From the NCBI GenBank assembly GCA_018228645.1, contig CP073693.1, forward strand, positions 310,001-374,000: 64,000 nt of DNA. Reading direction: 5' to 3'. The notes under the pieces were generated by a model, which was given only the letters and a program-made list of their open reading frames with translations, had not been told where the DNA came from and did not search any database. This stretch comes from Clostridiaceae bacterium Marseille-Q4143. Its GTDB lineage: Bacteria > Bacillota > Clostridia > Lachnospirales > Lachnospiraceae. The position numbers and the translations under genes are program-made. This document shows positions 37,700-46,463 of the stretch, one piece after another. The first letter of the stretch is position 1, and each line of letters starts with the position of its first letter.

Positions 37700-38506
37700 T
37701 TATAACTCAATTCGATCCAGATCATCCGGCACGATCAGATTACCATGGTAGTACTGACGGCCTTCCTCTGTATAAAGTCTGCGGCGATCTGCCAGATTTC
37801 TATCCTCTGTATGATAGAGAATCAGATTCTTTGCTCCCAGCTCTTCCGCATGTTCACAGGCTTCTTTCACCGTTGTATGATGTTTCTCGTACGGTTTGTA
37901 AATATCCCGGTCACGGTACAGGCAGAATGCTTCATGAAGCAGCCAGTCGGCATCTTCCGCATATTCTTTTTCATGCTCCTGATAAGGTTCATCGCCTACG
38001 AACGTGAATTTCTTTCCATTCATCAGTCTGAGCGTAAATCCAAACTGCTTTGCCTTTGTGGAACGAATATCAAAAAACTGTACCTGATATCCGAATATTT
38101 CTCTCGTCTCCCCATCTGCTACCGGGTGGAAGAAAATGCGCTCTCCGATCATTTTATAAAATTTTTCCTGAACTGTCAGCTTTGTGATCGTCAGAATCGT
38201 CTGCTTCAGCTCTTCGTGACAGTAAATATTGAGATTTCCCACATACTGTCCTTTTTTCATCTTGGTTGCAATCATGCGGATCAGCCAGATCAGTCCCAAC
38301 AAGTGGTCGGTATGCTCATGGCTCATGAAAATTTCGTGAATAGCTTCCATAGGGATATTGGCTTTTTCCAACTGCGTCATAATTCCGTTTCCACCGCCGG
38401 TATCCACCAAAAAATATTCCTCGCCTCTTTTAATGGCAAAACAAGTATTAAAACATCTGGTTACGGTTGCATTACCGGTACCCAGTAAAATCAGTTCTTC
38501 TTTCAT
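37700..38506 (-). CDS. MBL-fold metallo-hydrolase (RNase Z-like)
   Basis: 268 residues. The metal motif H-x-H-x-D-H appears as SHEHTDHLLG, with a second metal Asp region in FVGDEP and the C-terminal His in ILYHTED. This overall form is that of ElaC/RNase Z-like and arylsulfatase-like beta-lactamase-fold hydrolases, but the usual RNase Z exosite arm is not evident. I start at the ATG preceded by AGGAG seven bases away. It follows glycerate kinase by 29 bases and is the last gene before a terminator, so it is the distal gene of the activator-glycerate kinase unit. Substrate unknown. Confidence 0.75.
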   Translation of the reverse strand: MKEELILLGTGNATVTRCFNTCFAIKRGEEYFLVDTGGGNGIMTQLEKANIPMEAIHEIFMSHEHTDHLLGLIWLIRMIATKMKKGQYVGNLNIYCHEELKQTILTITKLTVQEKFYKMIGERIFFHPVADGETREIFGYQVQFFDIRSTKAKQFGFTLRLMNGKKFTFVGDEPYQEHEKEYAEDADWLLHEAFCLYRDRDIYKPYEKHHTTVKEACEHAEELGAKNLILYHTEDRNLADRRRLYTEEGRQYYHGNLIVPDDLDRIEL

Positions 38507-38535
38507 CGTGTATCTCCTGATGTCTTCCGTTCTTA

Positions 38536-39672
38536 TTAGCAAAATGCCTTGATCAGACGAAATACCTGCTCTGCAGTCTTCGTCATATTCACTTTCGCAA
38601 TTGCTCCGTCCATAGCTTCGTCCAGAGTCATGATTCTACGGATAATCGGGAAGTATGCGTCAATACCGGCATCATTGCAGGCCTCACAGCCATCTTTCAG
38701 GGCACCTGCCAGTGCTACTGTCTTTGCACCATGTTTCTTTCCAAGTTTTGCAATACCTACCGGGCCCTTACCCATTGCGGTCTGCTCATCCAGACGTCCT
38801 TCACCAGTGATAATCAGATCAGCGCCTTCCATAGCTTTCTCCATCTCTACTGCATCCAGTACCAGATCAATACCCGGCTGAAGATCTGCTTTCAGGTAGC
38901 TTAAAAATGCGAATCCGAGTCCACCTGCGGCTCCTGCTCCCTCGCTCTCTGCGAAATCAGTGCCAAGTGCTGCTTTTGTTACCTCTGCAAAATGAGCCAG
39001 ATCTGCATCAAGTGCATCTCTCATCTCCACGGTAACACCTTTCTGCGGTCCATAGATATAGGTTGCTCCGGTCGTTCCACACAGCGGGTTGGTAACATCA
39101 CATGCAATCTTGAAGTTACACTCTGTAAGTTCCGGTACTACCTTGTCGCATTTTACAGAAGCAACATCCTTCAGAGCGCCTGCTCCGATTCCCACCGGAT
39201 TGCCATCTTTATCCAGGAACTCCCATCCAAGAGCAGTCAGCATACCAATTCCACAGTCATTGGTTGCGCTTCCGCCGATACCAATGATAAAGTTACGGCA
39301 TCCTTTTGCGATTGCATCTTTGATCATCTCCCCAACGCCGTAAGTCGTTGCATCCAGCGGACGAAGATCTTTTCCTACAATGATAATACCTGCAGCTGCA
39401 GCCATCTCCATGATTGCAGTCTTACTCTCACTGATCATACCATATGCTGCATCTACCGGATTTTCCAGCGGGCCATGTACGTTAACGTGAATCATCTCTC
39501 CACCAAGGCCTTCTGCAAGTGCTTCCGTAGTTCCCTCTCCACCGTCTGCCAGCGGTTTTACAATTACTTCTGTACTCGGATCTACAGTCAGAATACCTTC
39601 TTTGATCGCTCTTCCGGCTTCCATGGAAGTCATGCTTCCTTTCAGAGAATCAATCGCAATTACAACTTTCAT
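38536..39672 (-). CDS. Glycerate kinase (GlxK/GarK family)
   Basis: 378-residue cytoplasmic kinase of the class I glycerate kinase family (PF02595), which in characterised bacterial members phosphorylates D-glycerate to 2-phosphoglycerate. The N terminus IDSLKGSMTSMEAGRAI, the ADGGEGTTEAL motif and IIGIGGSATNDCGIGML are family hallmarks. GAGGATATATA precedes the ATG. It begins 26 bases after the sigma-54 activator gene. It provides the exit from the cluster's likely sugar-acid pathway into lower glycolysis (inference from family and context). Confidence 0.92.
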   Translation of the reverse strand: MKVVIAIDSLKGSMTSMEAGRAIKEGILTVDPSTEVIVKPLADGGEGTTEALAEGLGGEMIHVNVHGPLENPVDAAYGMISESKTAIMEMAAAAGIIIVGKDLRPLDATTYGVGEMIKDAIAKGCRNFIIGIGGSATNDCGIGMLTALGWEFLDKDGNPVGIGAGALKDVASVKCDKVVPELTECNFKIACDVTNPLCGTTGATYIYGPQKGVTVEMRDALDADLAHFAEVTKAALGTDFAESEGAGAAGGLGFAFLSYLKADLQPGIDLVLDAVEMEKAMEGADLIITGEGRLDEQTAMGKGPVGIAKLGKKHGAKTVALAGALKDGCEACNDAGIDAYFPIIRRIMTLDEAMDGAIAKVNMTKTAEQVFRLIKAFC

Positions 39673-39698
39673 TATATATCCTCCATCTTTGTATTCTT

Positions 39699-41600
39699 TT
39701 AGGATTCCTGTTGTTCTCTACGTTTCTTTTCCAGTTCACTCTGGCGTTTTGCCATTCTCCAGAGAGTGGTCCTGCTGACTCCCAGCTCCTCTGCCAGATC
39801 TTTTTTCTTTTTCTTTGGCTTGAGGCGACTGTATACGGAATCCGGATCTTCCTCTTCTGAAATTGCGTGTACCGAACATTTATCCTCACGGAATATTTTC
39901 AGCTGGCGGAGCAGTTCCGCATCAATCACATCCGTATCATTCAACACGATCAGACGTTCACAGATATTCCGAAGTTCTCTCACATTTCCCGGCCAGCTGT
40001 GCTCGGTGAGCAATCTTGCTGCTTCCGGAGTTACTTTAGGAATGCTCTTTCCCATCTCACAGGCAAATCTGGTCAAATAGGCATCTACCAGTTCCTGAAT
40101 ATCTTCTTTCCGCTCACGGAGCGGCGGAATCGTGATATCCAGCAGGTTCAGGCGGTAATAGAGGTCCGATCTGAACTGGCCTTCTTTAATTTTTTCTTCT
40201 ATATTGATGTTCGTCGCGGATATAACTCGTACATCAATCGGATGTACACTGGTACTGCCTATCCGGCGAATCTCTTTTTCCTGTAACACACGCAGCAGTT
40301 TTGCCTGAAGGGTAATCGGTATCTCTCCTATCTCATCCAGAAAGATCGTTCCTCTGTGAGCCAGCTCAAAGAGTCCTACTTTTCCACCTTTTGCCGCACC
40401 GGAAAAGGCTCCCGCCTCGTAACCAAACAGCTCACTCTCCAGAAGATTTTCCGGAAGTGCCGCACAGTTCAGCGCCACAAAAGGCTGGTTGCTGCGTTTA
40501 CTTGCCTGATGAATACTGTGTGCAAACAGTTCCTTGCCTGTACCGGTCTCTCCGACAATCAGTACATTCGAGTTCACCCTGCTGTAGCGTTCTGCCATCT
40601 GGATATTTTCCCGAATTGCCCTGCTATGTCCAAGAATATCCTTAAATGTATATTTGGCTGTCAGGCCTTTTTCCGAAAGTCCTTTACGGATCTTCCGCTC
40701 TTCTTCTATAATCCTGTCAGTACTTCTGATGAAGATCAGTGCGCCGGTCTCCAGTTCTTCCTCATTCAGAGGTTTGTACTGTACATAATAATCTTTTCCT
40801 TTGATTCTGAGAATTTTTTCCTTCTCCGAATTATTTTTAAGGAAATCTTTCCATTCTCCTGTAGACACCAGTGGTTCTGCCGGCTGCCCGATTACTTCTC
40901 CTACCGTCGTCAGCTGGAACACTCTGTATGCCTGATTGTTGATGTTCACAATCTTTCCCTGCCCGTTGATCGCAAGGACACCCTCCTCACTGTGATTCAG
41001 CATAATACGGATAATATCCGCGCGGGCACGCTCAAGATTAATCGTTCTCGCTGTATTGAGTGCCTCGATCATGGCAATCTCTACAGCATCATGTTTTGTA
41101 TGGATATGGATACGCTTTAGTCCCATCCGGTCACAGATTCCGCACATGGTACCTGCTCCAACAAAAACGTCTGCGCCGTCTGCCAGAGCCTTACTTACAG
41201 CTTCCTCTGTCGTCATTTCATTCTGCACATCATAAATGGTAATGGATGCTCCGCATGCCTGCTCAAGATCTTTCAGACAGTTAATTTCTATATTATGAAT
41301 ACACAGGGCAATTTTTTTGGCATGCTCATGCCGGCACTGCACCAGTGCATCAAATATATCAAAGCTGCTCAGCTGAATTCTGATTACATGCTTCTCCGGA
41401 AATAACTCTTTTAGTACATCATGGGTCATTCCTCTGGCAACCAGTATCTCCGCATCCCAGTTCTGGGCGAGAACCTCCGGCGTTCCAAACACATACGTAG
41501 TCTCTATCTGAACGTCATCATACTGCGGCAGTTTTTTTACCACATCCTCAAATATTCCTTTTAACTCCAAATGTGGTATAAAAACCCTGATTTTAACCAT
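39699..41600 (-). CDS. PrpR-type sigma-54-dependent transcriptional activator
   Basis: 633 residues in three parts. A PrpR_N sensor domain (about residues 1-190, FIPHLELKGIFEDVV start, VGAGTMCGICD) and a PAS-like domain (about 205-310, EGVLAINGQGKIVNINNQA) lead into the AAA+ domain (about 325-565). That domain has Walker A GETGTGKELF, the sigma-54 loop GAFSGA, and Walker B GTIFLDEIGEI. A Fis-type helix-turn-helix lies at the end (DLAEELGVSRTTLWRMA). The T of GAFTGA is replaced by S. I start at the ATG giving MVKIRVF, 24 codons inside the longest frame, because homologs begin so and AAAGGG precedes it. It most likely drives the four nearby sigma-54 promoters; the inducing ligand is unknown. 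Confidence 0.9.
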   Translation of the reverse strand: MVKIRVFIPHLELKGIFEDVVKKLPQYDDVQIETTYVFGTPEVLAQNWDAEILVARGMTHDVLKELFPEKHVIRIQLSSFDIFDALVQCRHEHAKKIALCIHNIEINCLKDLEQACGASITIYDVQNEMTTEEAVSKALADGADVFVGAGTMCGICDRMGLKRIHIHTKHDAVEIAMIEALNTARTINLERARADIIRIMLNHSEEGVLAINGQGKIVNINNQAYRVFQLTTVGEVIGQPAEPLVSTGEWKDFLKNNSEKEKILRIKGKDYYVQYKPLNEEELETGALIFIRSTDRIIEEERKIRKGLSEKGLTAKYTFKDILGHSRAIRENIQMAERYSRVNSNVLIVGETGTGKELFAHSIHQASKRSNQPFVALNCAALPENLLESELFGYEAGAFSGAAKGGKVGLFELAHRGTIFLDEIGEIPITLQAKLLRVLQEKEIRRIGSTSVHPIDVRVISATNINIEEKIKEGQFRSDLYYRLNLLDITIPPLRERKEDIQELVDAYLTRFACEMGKSIPKVTPEAARLLTEHSWPGNVRELRNICERLIVLNDTDVIDAELLRQLKIFREDKCSVHAISEEEDPDSVYSRLKPKKKKKDLAEELGVSRTTLWRMAKRQSELEKKRREQQES

Positions 41601-41662
41601 ATTCCGCAGACCCTTTCCACTCTGTCCATGCACCCTTTTTCCTGTAAAATGGCTACATAGAA

Positions 41663-41702
41663 ATATACTCAACTATGGTAAGTATACCACAGTCGAGTAT
41701 AT
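41663..41702 (-). repeat. 40-base near-perfect palindrome between dehydrogenase and activator genes
   Basis: In minus-strand RNA, ATATACTCGACTGTGGTA pairs along its full 18 bases (two G-U pairs) with TACCATAGTTGAGTATAT around a four-base loop. Only a short T-rich tail (TTTCTAT) follows, so it may be a leaky terminator after the dehydrogenase gene, an operator, or an RNA processing signal. It begins about 60 bases before the activator ATG. Confidence 0.6.
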
Positions 41703-41743
41703 TCTGCAGAAAAAATGTTAAATTTTTTCAAAAACTGTCGGAA

Positions 41744-42709
41744 TTATTTGTTCACTACGTTCTGCGGAGCCCCTTTGATTACGGACTCTACGTTGTCTGC
41801 AGTAGTCTGCATAATTCTCTCACGAGCCTCTTTGGTTGCCCAGGAGATGTGCGGGGTAATGATGCAGTTCTTAGCTTTCAGAAGTACGTTGTCAGCTTTG
41901 ATCGGCTCAGTAGAAACTACGTCTACTGCTGCAGCTGCAACCTTACCGCTTTCAAGAGCATCATAGAGATCCTGCTCAACGATCAACGGACCACGGCTGT
42001 TGTTGATGATGATAACACCATCTTTCATCTTAGCGATGTTCTCTTTGTTGATGATTCCCTGAGTAGACGGGAACAGCGGGCAGTGCAGGAAGATGAAATC
42101 GGATTTTGCAAGCAGCTCATCCAGCTCAACATACTCTGCTACAGCTTTTCCAGCTTCGCTCTGGAATGCATCGTAAGCGATAACATTTACATTCATAGCT
42201 TTCAGGATCTTTGCGGTGTTAACACCGATACGTCCAAGACCGATAATACCTGCAGTTTTGCCGGATACCTCAATCATCGGATAGTGCCAGTAGCACCAGT
42301 CAGCATTGCTTGCCCACTCACCAGCATGTACGGAATCACTGTGATGTCCGATATGGGAGCAAACCTCAAGCAGAAGGGATACAGCGAACTGAGATACGTT
42401 ATCAGTTCCGTATACCGGTACGTTCATTACCGGAATTCCTTTTTCTTTTGCATAATCGTAATCAACTACGTTGTAACCAGTTGCCAAAACTGCGATACCT
42501 TTCAGATTCGGGCATTTGTCGATGGTCTCTTTGCTGATCGGAGTTTTGTTGATAACAGCGATATCAGCATCACCAAGTCTCTCAGCGATAAGCGGAGACT
42601 CCTCATATGCGGTTCTGTCATATACAGTAACCTCTCCAAGTTTCTCAAGCGGTGCCCAGCTGATGTCACCCGGGTTCTCGGTGTAACCGTCTAATACTAC
42701 GATTTTCAT
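41744..42709 (-). CDS. D-2-hydroxyacid dehydrogenase (hydroxypyruvate/glycerate type)
   Basis: 321-residue NAD(P)-dependent D-isomer 2-hydroxyacid dehydrogenase. The Rossmann motif is GLGRIGVNTAKIL, and the catalytic Arg lies in NNSRGPLI, Glu some 30 residues later and His in PHISWAT. Closest named types are glycerate dehydrogenase (HprA) and related reductases. With the downstream glycerate kinase it could reduce hydroxypyruvate to D-glycerate before phosphorylation. It is the last enzyme gene before the palindrome and activator. Substrate inferred, not shown. Confidence 0.88.
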   Translation of the reverse strand: MKIVVLDGYTENPGDISWAPLEKLGEVTVYDRTAYEESPLIAERLGDADIAVINKTPISKETIDKCPNLKGIAVLATGYNVVDYDYAKEKGIPVMNVPVYGTDNVSQFAVSLLLEVCSHIGHHSDSVHAGEWASNADWCYWHYPMIEVSGKTAGIIGLGRIGVNTAKILKAMNVNVIAYDAFQSEAGKAVAEYVELDELLAKSDFIFLHCPLFPSTQGIINKENIAKMKDGVIIINNSRGPLIVEQDLYDALESGKVAAAAVDVVSTEPIKADNVLLKAKNCIITPHISWATKEARERIMQTTADNVESVIKGAPQNVVNK

Positions 42710-42759
42710 GTCTAACCTCTCCTTTGAAAAATTTATAATAAATTATTGCTACCTGAAAA

Positions 42760-43656
42760 TTAATCCTCAACCAGTGCCCATGCTCTGTTCAGGCATCTCT
42801 TGGTATTAGCCAGAACGTACTCGTCGTCCTCACCCGGAGCAAGAGTAACTTCCATGGAAAGTACCAGCGGATCATCTGCGCGGAAGAAGCCTTCCTCTTT
42901 CAGAACCTGAAGGAAATCTACCAGCTGCGGGATATCGTTTGCACTGTTCGGATATCCAAGACGCGGATGTTTGTCACCATACATCGGTTTGCCCTCTTCT
43001 ACAACGGCATTTCCGAAATGAAGATGTGTGATGTACGGTCTTAAAGTCTGGATAACGAATTTGGAAGTCTCATAAGTAGTCGGGAAATGAGACAGGTCAA
43101 CCAGCAGACCGAAGTTGTTGTTAGTTGTTCTCATATCTGCAGCAAATTTTGCAGCATACGGAGCCGGTCCGATGAGAGCAGCTTTGTCCATATCAAAGTC
43201 AAATACCTCGAGCTCTACGTTCATGCCCTTTTTAGCTGCGTAATCACATACGTTACGGGTAGTTTTCAGAAGCTGTGCATATGCCTGATCTTTGGTCTCC
43301 TCTTCCCATTTACCAGCGAGGAAAGCAATTCCTTTTGCTCCAAGATACTCAGCCTCATCTACTGCCTCGATCAGAGTAGCTTCTGCTTTCTTTCTGCCCT
43401 CTTCGTCGATATCGTTCGGATTCAGCTTCGGTCCGAGAAGTCTCGGCTGTGCGCCGTAGCAGACTTTCAGATGAGACTGCTCAAGAATTTTCTTAACTTC
43501 TTCTCTCTCAGCGTCATCTGCGCATTTGGTAACCTCGATTGCGTCAAAATAATCATCAACAGCAACTCTCTTTACCTGATCTACAACACTTCTGTTCGGG
43601 AAGGACATCCAACGGATAGTACCAACCTGAAAATACTTATGAATGGATTCTCTCAT
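42760..43656 (-). CDS. Xylose-isomerase-like TIM-barrel protein 3
   Basis: 298 residues of the AP-endonuclease-2/xylose-isomerase-like superfamily (sugar phosphate isomerase/epimerase group). Likely metal ligands: Glu in ELEVFD, Asp/His in VDLSHFP, His in THLHFGN and Glu in LSMEVT. The segment YGD-x-HPR-x-GYPNS-x-ND is shared with the adjacent paralog and marks a particular subgroup. Members of this superfamily act as ketose isomerases, epimerases, dehydratases or decarboxylases, so the reaction cannot be named. It lies 37 bases after its paralog, inside the sigma-54 enzyme operon. Confidence 0.8.
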   Translation of the reverse strand: MRESIHKYFQVGTIRWMSFPNRSVVDQVKRVAVDDYFDAIEVTKCADDAEREEVKKILEQSHLKVCYGAQPRLLGPKLNPNDIDEEGRKKAEATLIEAVDEAEYLGAKGIAFLAGKWEEETKDQAYAQLLKTTRNVCDYAAKKGMNVELEVFDFDMDKAALIGPAPYAAKFAADMRTTNNNFGLLVDLSHFPTTYETSKFVIQTLRPYITHLHFGNAVVEEGKPMYGDKHPRLGYPNSANDIPQLVDFLQVLKEEGFFRADDPLVLSMEVTLAPGEDDEYVLANTKRCLNRAWALVED

Positions 43657-43693
43657 TTCAGTGAACCTCCTGTTAAAAAGTAATGTTTATTTT

Positions 43694-44605
43694 TTATACG
43701 AGTTCCCAGGCAAGATCCAGGGTTCTCTTTGCATTAGCAAGGCAGACCTCCGGGTCTTCCTCACCGAATGGCTTAATCTCAAAGCTGACGATCGGACGTT
43801 TCTTCTCATTGAGGAAACCGATCTTCAGCAGAAGCCGCAGATATGCGGTCAGCTCCTCCACATCGTTTTCACTGTTCGGGAAACCGAAGCGGGGATGTTC
43901 ATCACCATAAGCCGGGCATTCCGGACTCTTGATGACCGTATTTCCCATGTGCGCATGACGGATATATTGTTGCACTGGGAGAAGACTTTCTTCAATCGTC
44001 TCATGAAGCATCGGGATATGGCTTAAATCTACCATCAGCCCAAAATTATCGTACTCGGCACAGACCGTCTCCGCATAACGCTTCACCATATCCACCGGTC
44101 CGATCAGGGACTTCTTGGCAATATCATAATCAAATACTTCACACAGAACCGGCATGTCGCCTTTGGATTTTGCATACTCACAGAGTTCTCTGGTGGACTT
44201 CAGCAGTGCCTGGAAAGATTCCTCTTTCGTCTCCTCCTCATATCTTCCCGCCAGAAATGCAAAATCTTCGACACCCATTTCATAGGCCTCATCAATACCT
44301 TCCTTTAAAGAAGCAAGAGCCTTTCGGCGTCCTTCCTCATTCAGATCATTGATATTGAGTCCTGCACCAAGCATACGACCCTGTCCGCCATAGGAGGATG
44401 TCATATGACCGCGGGCAATCATGTCTGCGGCAGCCTTCCGCACTTCAGCATCCTTCATGTGAGCCACTTCCACGACTTCAAAATAAGGATCTGTTACGAT
44501 CTTTTTGAGACACTCCAGAATCGGGCCTTCGCCTGATCCCAGCTGTTTATAGGATACATGAAGAATCGTTCCGACTCTCATATATCTTCTCATTGACTTT
44601 TCCAT
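43694..44605 (-). CDS. Xylose-isomerase-like TIM-barrel protein 2
   Basis: 303 residues, a clear paralog of the next gene. It has the same start (K-x-x-R-x-MRVGTI), the same ARGHMTSSYGGQGRMLGAGL-type region, likely metal residues in LCEVFD, VDLSHIP, RHAHMGN and VSFEIK, and the shared YGD-x-HPR-x-GFPNS-x-ND segment. Several residues around the barrel mouth differ, so the two may form a hetero-oligomer or act on successive intermediates. It comes 76 bases after the transketolase gene. One superfamily member with a broadly similar setting is 3-oxo-isoapionate decarboxylase, but I cannot establish that function here. Confidence 0.8.
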   Translation of the reverse strand: MEKSMRRYMRVGTILHVSYKQLGSGEGPILECLKKIVTDPYFEVVEVAHMKDAEVRKAAADMIARGHMTSSYGGQGRMLGAGLNINDLNEEGRRKALASLKEGIDEAYEMGVEDFAFLAGRYEEETKEESFQALLKSTRELCEYAKSKGDMPVLCEVFDYDIAKKSLIGPVDMVKRYAETVCAEYDNFGLMVDLSHIPMLHETIEESLLPVQQYIRHAHMGNTVIKSPECPAYGDEHPRFGFPNSENDVEELTAYLRLLLKIGFLNEKKRPIVSFEIKPFGEEDPEVCLANAKRTLDLAWELV

Positions 44606-44681
44606 CTTCCAATGCCTTCCTTTTTTCTGTGTTCAGACTATATATCAGGGCAGTACAGATGCACTGCCCACAGATATCTGA

Positions 44682-45617
44682 TTATTTTCTGGAAACAGCC
44701 TTCTCAGCAGCTGCTGCAACAGCCTCTGCGTCCATTCCATATTTGTGAAGGATGTCTTTGTACGGACCAGACTCGCCGTGGCGATCCTGCATACCAACCA
44801 TCTCAGTCGGAACTGCGCATCCTGCTTTTGCAAGAACCTCAGCAACTGCTCCGCCAAGACCACCGATTACGCTGTGCTCCTCAGCAGTAACAACAGCACC
44901 GGTCTCTTTTGCACATTTCTCGATCAGCTCAGCGTCGATCGGTTTGATGCAGTACATATCTACAACTCTTGCGCTGATTCCTTTTGCAGCCAGTGCCTCA
45001 GCAGCAGTGATTGCAGTACTTACCATCAGACCACATGCGATAATGGTAACGTCAGAACCTTCTCTTACTACCATACCTTTACCAAGCTCAAATTTAGCAT
45101 CTGCCGGATGGCAATCCGGAGCTGCATCTCTGGAAAGACGGATGTACATCGGCTCCTTAACTTCGATAGCAGTTTTTACCATCCAGTCAGTGATCTGAGC
45201 GTCAGATGCAACCATAACGTTTACGCCCGGAAGAGTTCTCATCATAGCGATGTCTTCCAGTGCATGATGAGTAGCACCGTCGAATGCATCAGACATTCCG
45301 CCGTAAGCGCCCATCATTTTAATCGGAAGTCCTGAATAGGACATGAAAGTTCTTGCTGCCAGAGAACCGAGGGTGGTCAGGAATACAGCGAAAGTATTAA
45401 CGAACGGGATCTTTCCGCTCTTAGCCATACCAGCTGCCATACCCATCATAGCGTACTCACAGATACCACAGTTATAGAAACGGTCCGGATACTCTTTTCC
45501 AAACATAGCAGATTTGGTAGAACCGGATACGTCCGCGTCCAGCACAACGATATCTTTATTCAGCTCACCGTATTTTTTAATAGTTTCTCCATATACTTCA
45601 CGAATCGCTTTAGCCAT
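44682..45617 (-). CDS. Transketolase-type enzyme, C-terminal subunit
   Basis: 311 residues covering the pyrimidine-binding and C-terminal domains of a transketolase (ThDP-activating Glu region in CEYAMMGMAAGM, then TAEEHSVIGGLGGAVAEVL). The gene for the diphosphate-binding half precedes it and overlaps by one base (TAATG), so the two form one split enzyme. Its ATG is the one at this overlap; a longer frame is overlap with the partner. Split transketolases transfer or release a two-carbon ketol unit; similar subunits act in apulose-phosphate breakdown, but the matching isomerase and kinase are not seen here. Confidence 0.9.
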   Translation of the reverse strand: MAKAIREVYGETIKKYGELNKDIVVLDADVSGSTKSAMFGKEYPDRFYNCGICEYAMMGMAAGMAKSGKIPFVNTFAVFLTTLGSLAARTFMSYSGLPIKMMGAYGGMSDAFDGATHHALEDIAMMRTLPGVNVMVASDAQITDWMVKTAIEVKEPMYIRLSRDAAPDCHPADAKFELGKGMVVREGSDVTIIACGLMVSTAITAAEALAAKGISARVVDMYCIKPIDAELIEKCAKETGAVVTAEEHSVIGGLGGAVAEVLAKAGCAVPTEMVGMQDRHGESGPYKDILHKYGMDAEAVAAAAEKAVSRK

Positions 45618-46450
45618 TACTGTGCTCCTCCTAACTCTTTCATTGCCTGCTCGTAGTCTGCATCTTTGACCGGAGCTCCGTGCCATGTATTCTTTCCTTC
45701 CATGAAGGATACGCCTTTGCCCTTAACAGTCTTTGCAAGGATGATGCTCGGAACACCCTTAACAGATTTAGCGGTCTCGATTGCTGCGCTCAGAGCTGCA
45801 ACATCATGTCCGTCACATACGATAGTGTTGTAACCAAATGCTTTCCATTTCAGCTCAATATCTCCCATCGGCATGATCTGCTCGGTGGTACCGTCAAGCT
45901 GTACACCGTTCCAGTCAAGGATAGTGATCAGTTTGTCAGCTTTGAACTTGGAAGCGTTCATAGCGGTCTCCCATACAACGCCCTCATTGATCTCGCCATC
46001 ACCAAGGACTGCATAGGTATAAGCGTCGATGTCATCGTGCATATCAGCAAGAGCAACACCAAGAGCCAGAGGATATCCTGCACCCAGCGGGCCAGTGGAA
46101 GCCTCTACACCCGGAGTCTCTTTTGAACACGGATGTCCCTGCAGACGGCTGTTGATGTCACGCAGAGTATGAAGCTCTTCTACCGGGAAGAATCCTTTAT
46201 GAGCAAGCTCGATATAAAGCATCGGAGCTGCATGTCCTTTACAGAGAATGATCTTGTCACGGCTTCTGTCATTGATATTCTCCGGGCTGATGTTTGCATC
46301 ATTGAAGTAAAGGTTTGTCAGAATCTCACATACAGAAAGAGATCCACCCGGATGTCCGGTCTGTTTCTCGTGTAAAATCTCGATCAGAGTACGTCTGAAT
46401 TTCAGGCAGAGTGCGTCCAACTCCTGTTTCTTTTCGTTGGTCATTTTCAA
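45617..46450 (-). CDS. Transketolase-type enzyme, N-terminal subunit
   Basis: 277 residues with the ThDP diphosphate and Mg motif GDGEINEGVVWE...DWNGVQ, the early GHPGGSLSVCEIL and the C-terminal TVKGKGVSFMEG. It forms the first half of a split transketolase with the downstream gene. AAGGAG-like sequence precedes the ATG. Position in the operon: after the racemase-like gene (13 bases) and before its partner (one-base overlap). The ketose substrate is unknown. Confidence 0.9.
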   Translation of the reverse strand: MKMTNEKKQELDALCLKFRRTLIEILHEKQTGHPGGSLSVCEILTNLYFNDANISPENINDRSRDKIILCKGHAAPMLYIELAHKGFFPVEELHTLRDINSRLQGHPCSKETPGVEASTGPLGAGYPLALGVALADMHDDIDAYTYAVLGDGEINEGVVWETAMNASKFKADKLITILDWNGVQLDGTTEQIMPMGDIELKWKAFGYNTIVCDGHDVAALSAAIETAKSVKGVPSIILAKTVKGKGVSFMEGKNTWHGAPVKDADYEQAMKELGGAQ

Positions 46451-46463
46451 AATCTCCTTTTCT

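Noticed and set aside
44682..46450. Assignment of the split transketolase to D-apiose breakdown (AptA/AptB)
   Set aside because: Size and split match, but no apiose isomerase/apulose kinase pair is recognisable beside it, so the name would be a guess.
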